Shown here: positions 35,126 to 43,283 of the stretch, piece by piece
How the letters are laid out: every line of letters begins with the position of its first letter
Position numbering within the stretch: the first letter of the stretch is position 1
Assembly: GCF_010093065.1 (NCBI RefSeq)
Contig: NZ_CP048113.1
Span: forward strand, 1,922,001 to 1,986,000
Source: Chitinophaga agri
GTDB taxonomy: Bacteria > Bacteroidota > Bacteroidia > Chitinophagales > Chitinophagaceae
DNA length: 64,000 nt
Direction of reading: 5' to 3'
The notes under the pieces: model-generated
What the model saw: the letters and a program-made list of their open reading frames with translations, nothing else
Database searches by the model: none
What the model was told of the DNA's origin: nothing
Program-made: the position numbers and the translations under genes

Positions 35126-36385
35126 ATGCAAATATTACTCAAAAACATTCAGGTAGTCGCACCATCGTCCCCATTTCACGGACAGCAGCAGGATATTTTA
35201 ATCGAAAACGGCATCATCCGCCAGATCGGAAAGGACATTTCCGCTGCTCAGGCCCGGGTGGTATCGGGAGATAATCTGCACGTATCCCTCGGATGGACAG
35301 ACCTTTTCGCTCATTTCAGCGATCCGGGTCAGGAATACAAGGAAGACCTGCAGAGTGGAGTTGACGCTGCTGCAAAAGGCGGATTCACCACCGTCATGAT
35401 CGTGCCTAACACCCAGCCGGCCCTGCATACAAAAGCACAGATAGAATACGTGTTGAGCCGCACCCGTTACAGCGCGGTACAGGTATTGCCGATCGGCGCC
35501 GTGACCAAGAACCTGGAAGGTACTTCCCTGGCTGAGATGTATGAAATGAAGCTCGCCGGTGCAGTCGCTTTCTCCGACGGCCTGAAGCCGATCCAGTCTC
35601 CGGGCATCATGCTCAAGGCCCTGCAATATGTAAAGGCGGTTAATGGTACAATTATCCAGCTGCCTGACGATCTGAGCATCTCCGCACACGGTCTGATGCA
35701 CGAGGGTATTTACAGCACCCAGCTGGGTATGCCGGGAAAACCTGGCATTGCCGAAGAATTAATTATCCAGCGCGACCTCGAGCTGGCGCAATATACCGAC
35801 TCCCGTATCCACTTTACGGGCATTAGTACACGTAAATCAGCAGCACTCATCGCTGACGCGAAAGGTAAGGGTATTAAAGTGACCTGTTCCGTGACGCCTT
35901 ATCACCTCTCGCTGACCGATGCCCACCTGGTTTCCTACGACTCCAACCTGAAACTGAACCCGCCGCTGCGCACCGCTGAAGATGTGCAGGCCCTGCGGGA
36001 TGCAGTGAAGAATGGTGTGATCGACTGTTTTGCCACCCATCACCTGCCACAGGACTGGGATGCCAAACAGGTAGAATTTGAATATGCAAAGAATGGAATG
36101 ATCGGCCTGGAAAGTGCCTTCGGCGTATATCGTAAGTACCTGCCGGAAGTATCTGTCGAAAGACTGATCGATATGCTCTCTATTCAGCCAAGGAAGATCT
36201 TCGGACTGCCGGAATTGTCACTTTCTGAAGGAGCGGCTGCCAATCTGACCATATTTGATCCTGAACAGGAATGGGTACTCACCACCGGGCATCTGGCCAG
36301 CAAGTCTAAAAATTCAGCGTATATTGGCGCGGATTTGAAAGGCAGTGTGAAAGGAATCATTAACGGCCAATATGCCCAACTTTAA
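35126..36385 (+). CDS. Dihydroorotase-family protein lacking metal ligands (PyrC'-like)
   Basis: The amidohydrolase fold of class I dihydroorotase is plain over all 419 residues, but the active site is degraded. The HxH motif reads D59-L-F61-A-H63, the position usually occupied by the first histidine being Phe and the substrate arginine being Ser65. The strand that normally reads AHVST reads TGISTR, with Gly232 for His. The ATDHAPH motif reads ATHHLPQ (303-309), with His305 for the catalytic Asp. It is therefore probably not an enzyme. In some bacteria an inactive PyrC' serves as a structural partner of aspartate transcarbamoylase, and a similar role is the best guess here. Annotation pipelines would label it dihydroorotase. 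Followed by a DUF4199 gene 15 bases on. Confidence 0.88.
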   Translation: MQILLKNIQVVAPSSPFHGQQQDILIENGIIRQIGKDISAAQARVVSGDNLHVSLGWTDLFAHFSDPGQEYKEDLQSGVDAAAKGGFTTVMIVPNTQPALHTKAQIEYVLSRTRYSAVQVLPIGAVTKNLEGTSLAEMYEMKLAGAVAFSDGLKPIQSPGIMLKALQYVKAVNGTIIQLPDDLSISAHGLMHEGIYSTQLGMPGKPGIAEELIIQRDLELAQYTDSRIHFTGISTRKSAALIADAKGKGIKVTCSVTPYHLSLTDAHLVSYDSNLKLNPPLRTAEDVQALRDAVKNGVIDCFATHHLPQDWDAKQVEFEYAKNGMIGLESAFGVYRKYLPEVSVERLIDMLSIQPRKIFGLPELSLSEGAAANLTIFDPEQEWVLTTGHLASKSKNSAYIGADLKGSVKGIINGQYAQL

Positions 36386-36400
36386 AATAGTCATTCGTGT

Positions 36401-36940
36401 ATGAGTAATGCAACATATCCTAATCCCGGTATCAAATGGGGACTGATCGCTGGTGCAGCGGTCATTGCTACCGGTCTTACCCTGTACAAAGTCGATGAAC
36501 GTACTTTTTTCAGTCTGAAGTTCAGCGTTATCCAGCTTGGTATGTGTGCGGTATTCGCGCTGCTGGCCGGATGGCAAAAGAAACAGCAACTGGGAGGATT
36601 TATAGGATTCAAAGATGCATTGCAGCCTATCTTTACCACCTTCGTGATAGCTACGCTGATTGGCACGATGCTTACCTATGTCGTTGTCAACTACGTCGAT
36701 CCGGAGTTACCAAACCGCATGAAAGCACTTGATATCAGAGATTTTGAGGCGATGAGACAGGCGAATAAAGCAGCTGGTATCAACAATGCTGATCTTAACG
36801 ATGCCTTGACCAAGCTGCAGCAACAGGACTACCACATTACCTTCATAGCAAGCATGCTATCCTATTTTACCGGATTATTCCTTGACTTTGTGATATCTGC
36901 AATACTGGCGGCTATTATCCGTAAAAAGCAATTTGCGTAG
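36401..36940 (+). CDS. DUF4199 family membrane protein
   Basis: A 179-residue inner-membrane protein with four predicted spans (WGLIAGAAVIATGLTLY, VIQLGMCAVFALLAGW, IFTTFVIATLIGTMLTYVVV, MLSYFTGLFLDFVISAILAAII) and a soluble loop before the last span. The N-terminal NPGIKWGLI and IGFKDAL match DUF4199, a Bacteroidota family of unknown function. It often sits next to a GT2 glycosyltransferase, as here, where the GT2 gene follows by 51 bases. A role in membrane-linked glycan synthesis is possible but unproved. Confidence 0.88.
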   Translation: MSNATYPNPGIKWGLIAGAAVIATGLTLYKVDERTFFSLKFSVIQLGMCAVFALLAGWQKKQQLGGFIGFKDALQPIFTTFVIATLIGTMLTYVVVNYVDPELPNRMKALDIRDFEAMRQANKAAGINNADLNDALTKLQQQDYHITFIASMLSYFTGLFLDFVISAILAAIIRKKQFA

Positions 36941-36991
36941 ATTGGCACTTAATTAGATAGACAAGCATTCTAAACACATTGTTATATAAAT

Positions 36992-37939
36992 ATGGATATT
37001 TCCGTAATCGTTCCCTTAAAAAACGAAGAAGAATCACTGCCTGAACTGACTGCCTGGATTGACCGTGTCATGCAGGAGCATCACTACTCCTACGAGGTGT
37101 GGATGATCGATGATGGCAGCACTGATAATTCCTGGGATATCATACAGCAACTGGCCGCATCTAACCCTAGCATAAAAGGTATCAAGTTTCAGCGTAACTA
37201 TGGTAAATCCGCCGCCCTCAATGAAGGCTTCAGAGCCGCGCAGGGTGATGTGATCATTACCATGGATGCAGACCTGCAGGATAGCCCTGACGAGATCCCG
37301 GAACTATTCCGTATGATCAAGGATGACGGCTTTGACCTGGTAAGTGGCTGGAAAAAGAAACGCTACGACAGCGCCCTGACTAAAAACCTCCCTTCCAAAC
37401 TATATAATTACACCACCACCCGCATGAGCGGTGTCAAGCTGCATGACATGAACTGCGGACTTAAATCATACCGCCGCAAGGTCATCAAGAGTATAGAAGT
37501 GTACGGTGAAATGCACCGATATATACCTGTTATCGCCAAATGGAACGGCTTCAGGAAGATCGGTGAGAAAGTGGTCGAACACCGTGCCCGTAAATACGGT
37601 ACAACCAAGTTCGGTCTGGAACGCTTTATCAATGGCTTCCTCGACCTGGCTTCCATCATGTTCATCAGCAAGTTCGGAAAACGTCCGATGCACCTCTTTG
37701 GCGCACTGGGCACCCTTTCCTTCATTATAGGTTTCGTGATCGCTTTGTACCTGGCTTTTCAGAAATTTGCCTACGACCAGTTTAAGATGACCGAGCGTCC
37801 TATCTTCTTCCTGGCCCTGCTGGCAATGATCATAGGGTCCCAGCTGTTCCTGACCGGCTTCATCGCTGAACTGGTGACCAGGAACGCGCCCGAAAGGAAT
37901 GAATACCTCGTGGAATCAATCCTTGATCTTACTAAATAA
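36992..37939 (+). CDS. Glycosyltransferase family 2, dolichyl-phosphate-mannose-synthase-like
   Basis: Transfers a sugar from a nucleotide sugar to polyprenyl phosphate at the inner membrane. The GT2 domain covers about 1-230: VIVPLKNEEESLPEL, DDGSTDNSW (nucleotide-binding DDGS), and MDADLQDSPDEIPEL with the DxD. Two C-terminal spans (about 235-260 and 270-297) give the GtrB/DPM topology. Its length of 315 residues is typical. It is co-directional with the GT4 gene, which starts seven bases after its stop. Confidence 0.92.
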   Translation: MDISVIVPLKNEEESLPELTAWIDRVMQEHHYSYEVWMIDDGSTDNSWDIIQQLAASNPSIKGIKFQRNYGKSAALNEGFRAAQGDVIITMDADLQDSPDEIPELFRMIKDDGFDLVSGWKKKRYDSALTKNLPSKLYNYTTTRMSGVKLHDMNCGLKSYRRKVIKSIEVYGEMHRYIPVIAKWNGFRKIGEKVVEHRARKYGTTKFGLERFINGFLDLASIMFISKFGKRPMHLFGALGTLSFIIGFVIALYLAFQKFAYDQFKMTERPIFFLALLAMIIGSQLFLTGFIAELVTRNAPERNEYLVESILDLTK

Positions 37940-37946
37940 TTAGCAG

Positions 37947-39080
37947 ATGGGTAAAAAGAAAATCCTGTTTCTCGGACCCGCCTGGCCTTACAGAGGCGGA
38001 TTATCAGCTTATAATGAACGACTGGCAGAAGAACTACAGAAGGATGCAGAAGTAGAGATCTGGACATTCACCGTGCAGTACCCGTCTTTTCTGTTTCCAG
38101 GAAAGAGTCAGTTTACGGATGCTCCGCAGCCAACGCATTTGAAGATCCGCAGACTGATCAATTCCGTTAATCCGCTGAACTGGATCAAGGTCGGCCGGAT
38201 GATCCGGAAATGGAAACCGGATCTGATCGTTACCAAATACTGGCTACCCTTTATGGGTCCATGTCTGGGTACATTATTACGCCTCGGTAAAAGTAAACAT
38301 ACCAAAGTCGTTTCCATTCTTGATAATGTGGTACCACATGAGAAAAGACCCGGAGATGTAGCCTTCACTAAATATTTCCTGAAACCGGTCAATGCATTTA
38401 TTGCCATGAGTCAGTCCGTACTGGATGATCTCAGGAAATTTGAACCCGGTAAGCCTGCGTCACTCATCCCCCACCCGATCTATGACAACTACGGTACGCC
38501 CGTATCAAAATCAGTGGCAAGAGAAACGCTGCAACTGCAACAGGATAAAAAATACATCCTGTTCTTCGGATTCATCCGCAAGTACAAAGGGCTTGACCTG
38601 TTGATACAGGCCATGGCCGATGAACGGATGAAGAAAGCAGATATTCACCTCATCGTCGCTGGCGAAGCTTATGAAGACCTGACGCCCTACAATCAATTGC
38701 TGGATACTCTGCAATTAAGAGACCGGGTGACCATGAATACAGACTTCATCCCTGATACCGCTGTAAAGAATTATTTCTGTGCTGCCGACCTGGTCGTGCA
38801 ACCTTATAAAAGCGCTACGCAAAGTGGTATTTCTCAGATCGCTTATCATTTCGATAAACCAATGATAGTCACACGTGTAGGCGGATTAATAGAAATGGTG
38901 CCGGATGATATCGTTGGCTTTCAATGCGAACCAGATCCTGCGGATATCGCCACTGCTATTGAAAAATACTATGTCAACAACAGGGAGGCCGATATGACCG
39001 AAGCTGTGCGCAGGGAGAAAAAGCAATATTCCTGGGAACGGCTGGCAGGTGAAATTAACAGACTGGTAAGCAACAAATAA
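37947..39080 (+). CDS. Glycosyltransferase family 4
   Basis: A GT-B fold glycosyltransferase of 377 residues. The N-terminal domain holds GPAWPYRGGLSAYNERLAEEL, split here as PAWPYRGG and LSAYNERL. The C-terminal domain carries FFGFIRKYKGLDLLIQA and VQPYKSATQSGISQIAY, the region that binds the donor. It is cytoplasmic or peripheral to the membrane and likely adds a sugar to a lipid-linked glycan. Seven bases separate it from the GT2 gene and a strong terminator ends the transcript. The neighbouring heptose genes suggest the same glycan, but the donor sugar is not shown. Confidence 0.9.
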   Translation: MGKKKILFLGPAWPYRGGLSAYNERLAEELQKDAEVEIWTFTVQYPSFLFPGKSQFTDAPQPTHLKIRRLINSVNPLNWIKVGRMIRKWKPDLIVTKYWLPFMGPCLGTLLRLGKSKHTKVVSILDNVVPHEKRPGDVAFTKYFLKPVNAFIAMSQSVLDDLRKFEPGKPASLIPHPIYDNYGTPVSKSVARETLQLQQDKKYILFFGFIRKYKGLDLLIQAMADERMKKADIHLIVAGEAYEDLTPYNQLLDTLQLRDRVTMNTDFIPDTAVKNYFCAADLVVQPYKSATQSGISQIAYHFDKPMIVTRVGGLIEMVPDDIVGFQCEPDPADIATAIEKYYVNNREADMTEAVRREKKQYSWERLAGEINRLVSNK

Positions 39081-39100
39081 GAAAATATTTCAGTTTCACT

Positions 39101-39139
39101 AACCGGAAAGGCCTTTCAGGTCATTCCGGTTATTTTTTT
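39101..39139 (+). terminator. Terminator after the GT4 gene
   Basis: AACCGGAA pairs with TTCCGGTT, with a further internal AGGCCT palindrome in the loop, and is followed by ATTTTTTTG. It separates the GT operon from the heptose operon. Confidence 0.8.
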
Positions 39140-39241
39140 GCGGATAAGACATATAGAATATTTTAACTTCTTTTAAACAAGATCGCGAAATATGCATGCG
39201 CAATTGTTTTATCTTGCAGCACTTATAAAAACGGAATTACT

Positions 39242-40261
39242 GTGATCTATCGTAGCAAAGCACCATTACGCCTGGGCCTGGCCGGAGGCGGAACAGATGT
39301 AAGCCCCTACTCTGATATGTATGGTGGCGCAATCCTCAATGCCACTATCTCCCTCTATGCCCGTGCAGCCATCGAGCCTATCGCCGAAAAGAAAGTATAC
39401 TTCGAATGCGCTGACAGGAACGAGACACTGGTATGCGATGCTACCTTCCCGCTTCCGCTGGATGGTAAACTGGAGATACTGAAAGGAGTGATCAACCGTA
39501 TCCACCAGGATTATGGTATTCCGTCCGGCTTTAAACTGACCACCTTTGTAGATGCTCCCGCAGGCTCTGGTCTCGGCACCTCCTCCACGCTCGTGGTGGC
39601 AGTGCTGGGCGCTTTTGCAGAGTGGCTGAAACTGCCGCTGGGTGAATACGATATGGCCCACCTCGCCTATGTGATCGAAAGAGAAGACCTGAAGCAGGCT
39701 GGTGGTAAACAGGATCAGTATGCAGCAACCTTCGGCGGTGTGAACTTCATGGAGTTCTACCACGATGACAAAGTGATCGTAAATCCACTGCGCATCAAGG
39801 AAAAATACCTTGATGAACTGGAAAATAATCTGGTACTGTACTATACCTCTACCAGCCGTCTGTCCAGTAGCATCATTTCCGAACAACAGAAGAACGTACA
39901 CGAGAAAAAAGAAGCCAGCATTGAAGCCATGCACCACCTGAAAGAACAGGCTGTCATGATGAAGGAAGCCCTTCTGCGTGGCAGCATCGATAAGATCGGT
40001 GACATCCTCGACTTCGGTTTCCAGCATAAAAAGAATATGGCTAAAGGCATCACCAACACCCAGCTGGATGAGATCTATGAGGCAGCGAAACGTGCAGGTG
40101 CTTCCGGCGGTAAAATATCCGGCGCCGGCGGTGGTGGCTTTATGATCTTCTATTGCCCTGGCAATACCCGTTACAATGTGGTAGCAGCACTGAACGCCTT
40201 CGGCGGACAGGTAAAACGTTATCACTTCACGCACAACGGTGTGAACAGCTGGTGCATGTAA
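39242..40261 (+). CDS. hddA: D-glycero-alpha-D-manno-heptose-7-phosphate kinase
   Basis: GHMP-family kinase that phosphorylates heptose 7-phosphate at C1. The N-terminal APLRLGLAGGGTDVSPY matches HddA-type kinases, the ATP loop is PAGSGLGTSSTLVVA (about 101-115), KQAGGKQDQYAATFGG follows, and GASGGKISGAGGGGFM forms the C-terminal GHMP motif. Translation starts at a GTG (39242). It opens a four-gene operon whose members together build GDP-D-glycero-alpha-D-manno-heptose; gmhA follows 27 bases later. Confidence 0.92.
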   Translation: MIYRSKAPLRLGLAGGGTDVSPYSDMYGGAILNATISLYARAAIEPIAEKKVYFECADRNETLVCDATFPLPLDGKLEILKGVINRIHQDYGIPSGFKLTTFVDAPAGSGLGTSSTLVVAVLGAFAEWLKLPLGEYDMAHLAYVIEREDLKQAGGKQDQYAATFGGVNFMEFYHDDKVIVNPLRIKEKYLDELENNLVLYYTSTSRLSSSIISEQQKNVHEKKEASIEAMHHLKEQAVMMKEALLRGSIDKIGDILDFGFQHKKNMAKGITNTQLDEIYEAAKRAGASGGKISGAGGGGFMIFYCPGNTRYNVVAALNAFGGQVKRYHFTHNGVNSWCM

Positions 40262-40288
40262 TTCTACAAACGACAACTAGTTTATTCT

Positions 40289-40864
40289 ATGAGCAACAAT
40301 ATCATCAAAACAATCCAGGAAAGCATCGCCGTAAAGCAGGCCATCTGTGAAGATGCGAACCTTGTCAATACTATACAGCAGGTATCCAATGTAATCACCA
40401 GCAGCCTGCAACAGGGCCATAAGATCCTGTTCTGTGGTAACGGTGGCAGCGCAGCAGATGCCCAGCATCTTGCCGCCGAGTTCTCCGGCCGTTTTTATAA
40501 AGACAGAACGCCGCTCTACGCAGAGGCACTCCACTGTAATACTTCCTACATGACCGCTGTCGGCAACGACTACGGGTATGACCAGGTTTATGCCCGTATC
40601 CTGCGTGGTATCGGTCAGCCGGGTGATGTACTGGTGGGTATCTCTACCTCCGGTAACTCGGTGAACATCCTCGAAGCATATAAAGTAGCGAAAGCCAAAG
40701 GCATGATCATCGTCAGCATGACAGGACATTCCGGTGGTAAAATGAAGGAAGACAGCGATTATCTGCTGAACATGCCTTCTACTGATACACCACGTATTCA
40801 GGAGTCACACATCACAGTGGGACATATCATCTGCGAAATCGTTGAAAATAATCTCTTCCCATGA
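40289..40864 (+). CDS. gmhA: Sedoheptulose-7-phosphate isomerase
   Basis: First step of heptose synthesis: sedoheptulose 7-phosphate to D-glycero-D-manno-heptose 7-phosphate. The 191-residue SIS-domain protein has the phosphosugar-binding motif CGNGGSAADAQHLAAEFSGR (about 49-68), LVGISTSGNSVNILEA, and the late motif IQESHITVGHIICEIVE, whose His and Glu belong to the active site. Its stop codon overlaps the next start (ATGA at 40861), which implies translational coupling. Confidence 0.95.
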   Translation: MSNNIIKTIQESIAVKQAICEDANLVNTIQQVSNVITSSLQQGHKILFCGNGGSAADAQHLAAEFSGRFYKDRTPLYAEALHCNTSYMTAVGNDYGYDQVYARILRGIGQPGDVLVGISTSGNSVNILEAYKVAKAKGMIIVSMTGHSGGKMKEDSDYLLNMPSTDTPRIQESHITVGHIICEIVENNLFP

Positions 40865-41556
40865 TCCAGGAGTGTATTGTTCTCGCCGGCGGACTAGGCA
40901 CGCGTCTGCGCAGCGTAGTAGCCGACAAACCTAAATGTATGGCGCCTGTCAATGACCGGCCCTTCCTGTATTACCTGCTGCAATACCTGATCAAACAGGG
41001 TATTACGCATGTCGTACTCTCCCTGGGATATAAATCAGAACAGGTGATCGAGTGGTGCGAACAGGCCAACCTGCCGCTGACACTCTCCTATGCGACCGAA
41101 CCTGCACCTCTGGGTACCGGCGGCGCTATCCTGAATGCCATCTCCCATATCAAGGGAGATGCGTGTTTTATTGTCAATGGAGATACCTTCTTTGACGTGT
41201 CTCTGGCGGACTTTTACAAGGTCCATCAGCAGGTACAAAGCAAACTGACACTGGCCTTAAAACCGATGAAACAGTTTGAACGCTACGGCAGTGTACAACT
41301 TGATGCACAGGGACGTATCACCGCTTTCCTGGAAAAGAAATACTGTGAAGAAGGACTGATCAATGGCGGGGTATACCTGACCTCCAGGGAATACCTGCAA
41401 AGTCTGGGTCTGCCACAGCAGTTCTCCTTTGAAAAAGAAGTGCTGGAACCACAGGTAAAAAATAATCAGGTATTCGGCTTTGTAAGCGATACCTATTTTA
41501 TAGACATCGGAATACCGGCTGATTATGAGCAGGTACAAACAGATTTCCGCTCATAA
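40861..41556 (+). CDS. hddC: Heptose-1-phosphate guanylyltransferase
   Basis: Nucleotidyltransferase of 231 residues that would join GMP from GTP to D-glycero-alpha-D-manno-heptose 1-phosphate. The N-terminal motif LAGGLGTRLRSVVADKPKCM binds the nucleotide, VNGDTFFDV carries the metal-binding aspartate, and LINGGVYL with FIDIGIPADYEQ close the site. The sequence alone fits mannose-1-phosphate guanylyltransferase-like proteins as well; the choice of HddC rests on the hddA, gmhA and gmhB genes around it. Confidence 0.88.
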   Translation: MIQECIVLAGGLGTRLRSVVADKPKCMAPVNDRPFLYYLLQYLIKQGITHVVLSLGYKSEQVIEWCEQANLPLTLSYATEPAPLGTGGAILNAISHIKGDACFIVNGDTFFDVSLADFYKVHQQVQSKLTLALKPMKQFERYGSVQLDAQGRITAFLEKKYCEEGLINGGVYLTSREYLQSLGLPQQFSFEKEVLEPQVKNNQVFGFVSDTYFIDIGIPADYEQVQTDFRS

Positions 41557-41573
41557 AAGCCAACAAACAACAT

Positions 41574-42113
41574 ATGCAGATCGATGCTTCATGGACACTG
41601 TTCCTCGACAGAGACGGCGTGATCAACAATGAGATCAGGAACGGGTATGTACTGAGCTGGGATATGTTCCGTTTTCAGGAGGGTGTACTGCCGGCATTAA
41701 GCAAACTCGCGAAGCAGTTCAGCCGGATCGTACTGGTCACTAATCAACGCTGTATCGGCAGAGGACTGCTGACAACAGAAGGCCTGGAGGCCATCCATGC
41801 AAAAATGCTGGAAGCGATTACAGCCAGTGGCGGCAGGATAGATAAAATATACTATTGCCCGGATATTGACAGTGATAGCCCCTGCCGTAAGCCGAATGGT
41901 GGTATGGCGATGCAGGCGAAAAAAGATTTCCCGGAAATAGATTTCTCCAAAGCTGTTATGGTAGGTAATACCCTGAGTGATATGCAGTTCGGTAAGAACC
42001 AGGGCATGACCACCGTGTTCATCCCTTCTACCAAACCTGAACTGCCATTCCCTCATCCGCAGATGGATTACCGCTGTAACGGACTGCTGGAATTTTCTGC
42101 GCTCATACAATAA
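41574..42113 (+). CDS. gmhB: Heptose-1,7-bisphosphate 7-phosphatase (HAD family)
   Basis: HAD-IIIA phosphatase of 179 residues. Motif I is FLDRDGVINNE (nucleophile and acid Asp, about 11-13), motif II is LVTNQ, and the lysine lies in CRKPNGGM. Two departures are visible: the zinc loop, usually CxH...CxC, reads CPDIDSDSPCRKP and so lacks two ligands, and motif IV reads VGNTLSDM with Asn where many members have Asp (the later Asp is kept). Such zinc-less forms exist in the family, so activity is still likely. It starts 17 bases after hddC and completes the pathway. Confidence 0.9.
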   Translation: MQIDASWTLFLDRDGVINNEIRNGYVLSWDMFRFQEGVLPALSKLAKQFSRIVLVTNQRCIGRGLLTTEGLEAIHAKMLEAITASGGRIDKIYYCPDIDSDSPCRKPNGGMAMQAKKDFPEIDFSKAVMVGNTLSDMQFGKNQGMTTVFIPSTKPELPFPHPQMDYRCNGLLEFSALIQ

Positions 42114-42164
42114 TTTTGTATCATATAACGTAATAAGCGGGTAGTTTTCATCTTAAATTAGATT

Positions 42165-43148
42165 ATGATCAGAGTCTGTTTTCTATTGTTATGCTCTTCC
42201 ATCCTCACTGCTACCGGCCTGAAAGCCCAGCTTGTCAGGATCAGTGCTGCTAACGAGGCTATTATGCGTTCACAGCAGGATTCACTGAAGCTTCTTTCGG
42301 AAACCATCCTCCGCGGAAGAGACGAAGGTGCCAGACAGGTAGCGAATGACCGCTTTATTCCAAAACTGGTACAGGCGCTGAAAACACCTGGTTCCTTTTA
42401 TTTTAAGTTCGACTCGCTGACCACTATTTCTATTCAGTATCCATCAGACAGCTCTTTCCGTATCTTCTCCTGGGGACTGGAACAGGAAACCAGCTTCTAT
42501 CATCACTATGGCGCGATACAGATGAGAACCGACTCTGGCAACCTGAAACTGTTCCCGCTGTTTGACCGTTCAGATTACATCAATAATCCGGATACGATCA
42601 CCAGTAATAAGGCCTGGTATGGTTGTATGTATTATAAGGTGCTGCACCGCCGCTACTTCAACAAGGACTATTACACGCTCTTTGGCTGGGATGCGAATAA
42701 CATCCGCAGTCAGAAGAAGATGATCGATATGCTGAGCTTTAAAGATGGCGAGCCGGTATTTGGCGGACCGTTCTTCAGTTTTGCAGAAGACACTGTGCCT
42801 AAAAGGACACGCAACCGCTTTATACTGGAGTATAAAAAAGACGCGACGATCAGTCTGAGTTATAACCCGCAAATGGATATGATCGTGTACGATCACCTGA
42901 TCTCCGAAACCAATCAGCCGGCCAAGCCTTCCACCTTCGTTCCTGACCTGGATTATGAAGGTTTCAAATGGAAAACAGGCAAATGGGTGCACATCGAAAA
43001 GGTCTTCCACGACGCACTGCCGCAGGGTCAGGTACCGGTCAGCAAGCCGATGAACCAGAAAGAGAAACGGATGACCAATCCGCGTACTGCGGAGGACATT
43101 AACAAAGAGATCCTGAAAAGTCAGCAGCAGAAAAGTAAAAAGCAATAA
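42165..43148 (+). CDS. Hypothetical periplasmic protein
   Basis: I do not recognise a named domain. A signal peptide (VCFLLLCSSILTATGLKAQ, about 4-22) precedes a globular region of about 265 residues with a beta-rich composition (IFSWGLEQETSFYHHYGAIQM, YYTLFGWDANN) and a charged C-terminal tail rich in Lys and Gln. Conserved proteins of this kind seem common in Bacteroidota. It lies 51 bases after gmhB on the same strand, so it may be co-transcribed with the heptose genes, and a terminator follows. Confidence 0.75.
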   Translation: MIRVCFLLLCSSILTATGLKAQLVRISAANEAIMRSQQDSLKLLSETILRGRDEGARQVANDRFIPKLVQALKTPGSFYFKFDSLTTISIQYPSDSSFRIFSWGLEQETSFYHHYGAIQMRTDSGNLKLFPLFDRSDYINNPDTITSNKAWYGCMYYKVLHRRYFNKDYYTLFGWDANNIRSQKKMIDMLSFKDGEPVFGGPFFSFAEDTVPKRTRNRFILEYKKDATISLSYNPQMDMIVYDHLISETNQPAKPSTFVPDLDYEGFKWKTGKWVHIEKVFHDALPQGQVPVSKPMNQKEKRMTNPRTAEDINKEILKSQQQKSKKQ

Positions 43149-43155
43149 CAACTAA

Positions 43156-43191
43156 AGGGCGCATCGGTAACAAGTGATGCGTCCTTTTTTT
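43156..43191 (+). terminator. Terminator after the hypothetical gene
   Basis: AGGGCGCATC pairs with GATGCGTCCT (one G-U pair) and is followed by seven or more T residues. It starts eight bases after the stop codon. Confidence 0.8.
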
Positions 43192-43231
43192 ATGCGGCAA
43201 ATACAAGCCGGGGGACTATTCCTGGCGAATG

Positions 43232-43262
43232 AAAAAGCCGTCCCGCGTTATGCGGGACGGCT
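43232..43262 (-). terminator. Terminator of the topoisomerase IV operon
   Basis: AGCCGTCCCGC pairs perfectly with GCGGGACGGCT over 11 bp around a five-base loop, and on the minus strand is followed by TTTTTCATTC. It lies 22 bases past the parC stop. Confidence 0.85.
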
Positions 43263-43283
43263 ATATGGATTGATAAGATATTA

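Noticed and set aside
39266..40276. 336-residue antisense frame covering hddA
   Set aside because: It is the mirror of a well-conserved kinase gene; the product is rich in His, Cys and Phe with no domain pattern, as expected of an antisense shadow.
42570..43151. 193-residue frame antisense to the hypothetical gene at 42165
   Set aside because: The plus-strand gene has a clear signal peptide and terminator, while the antisense frame has neither.
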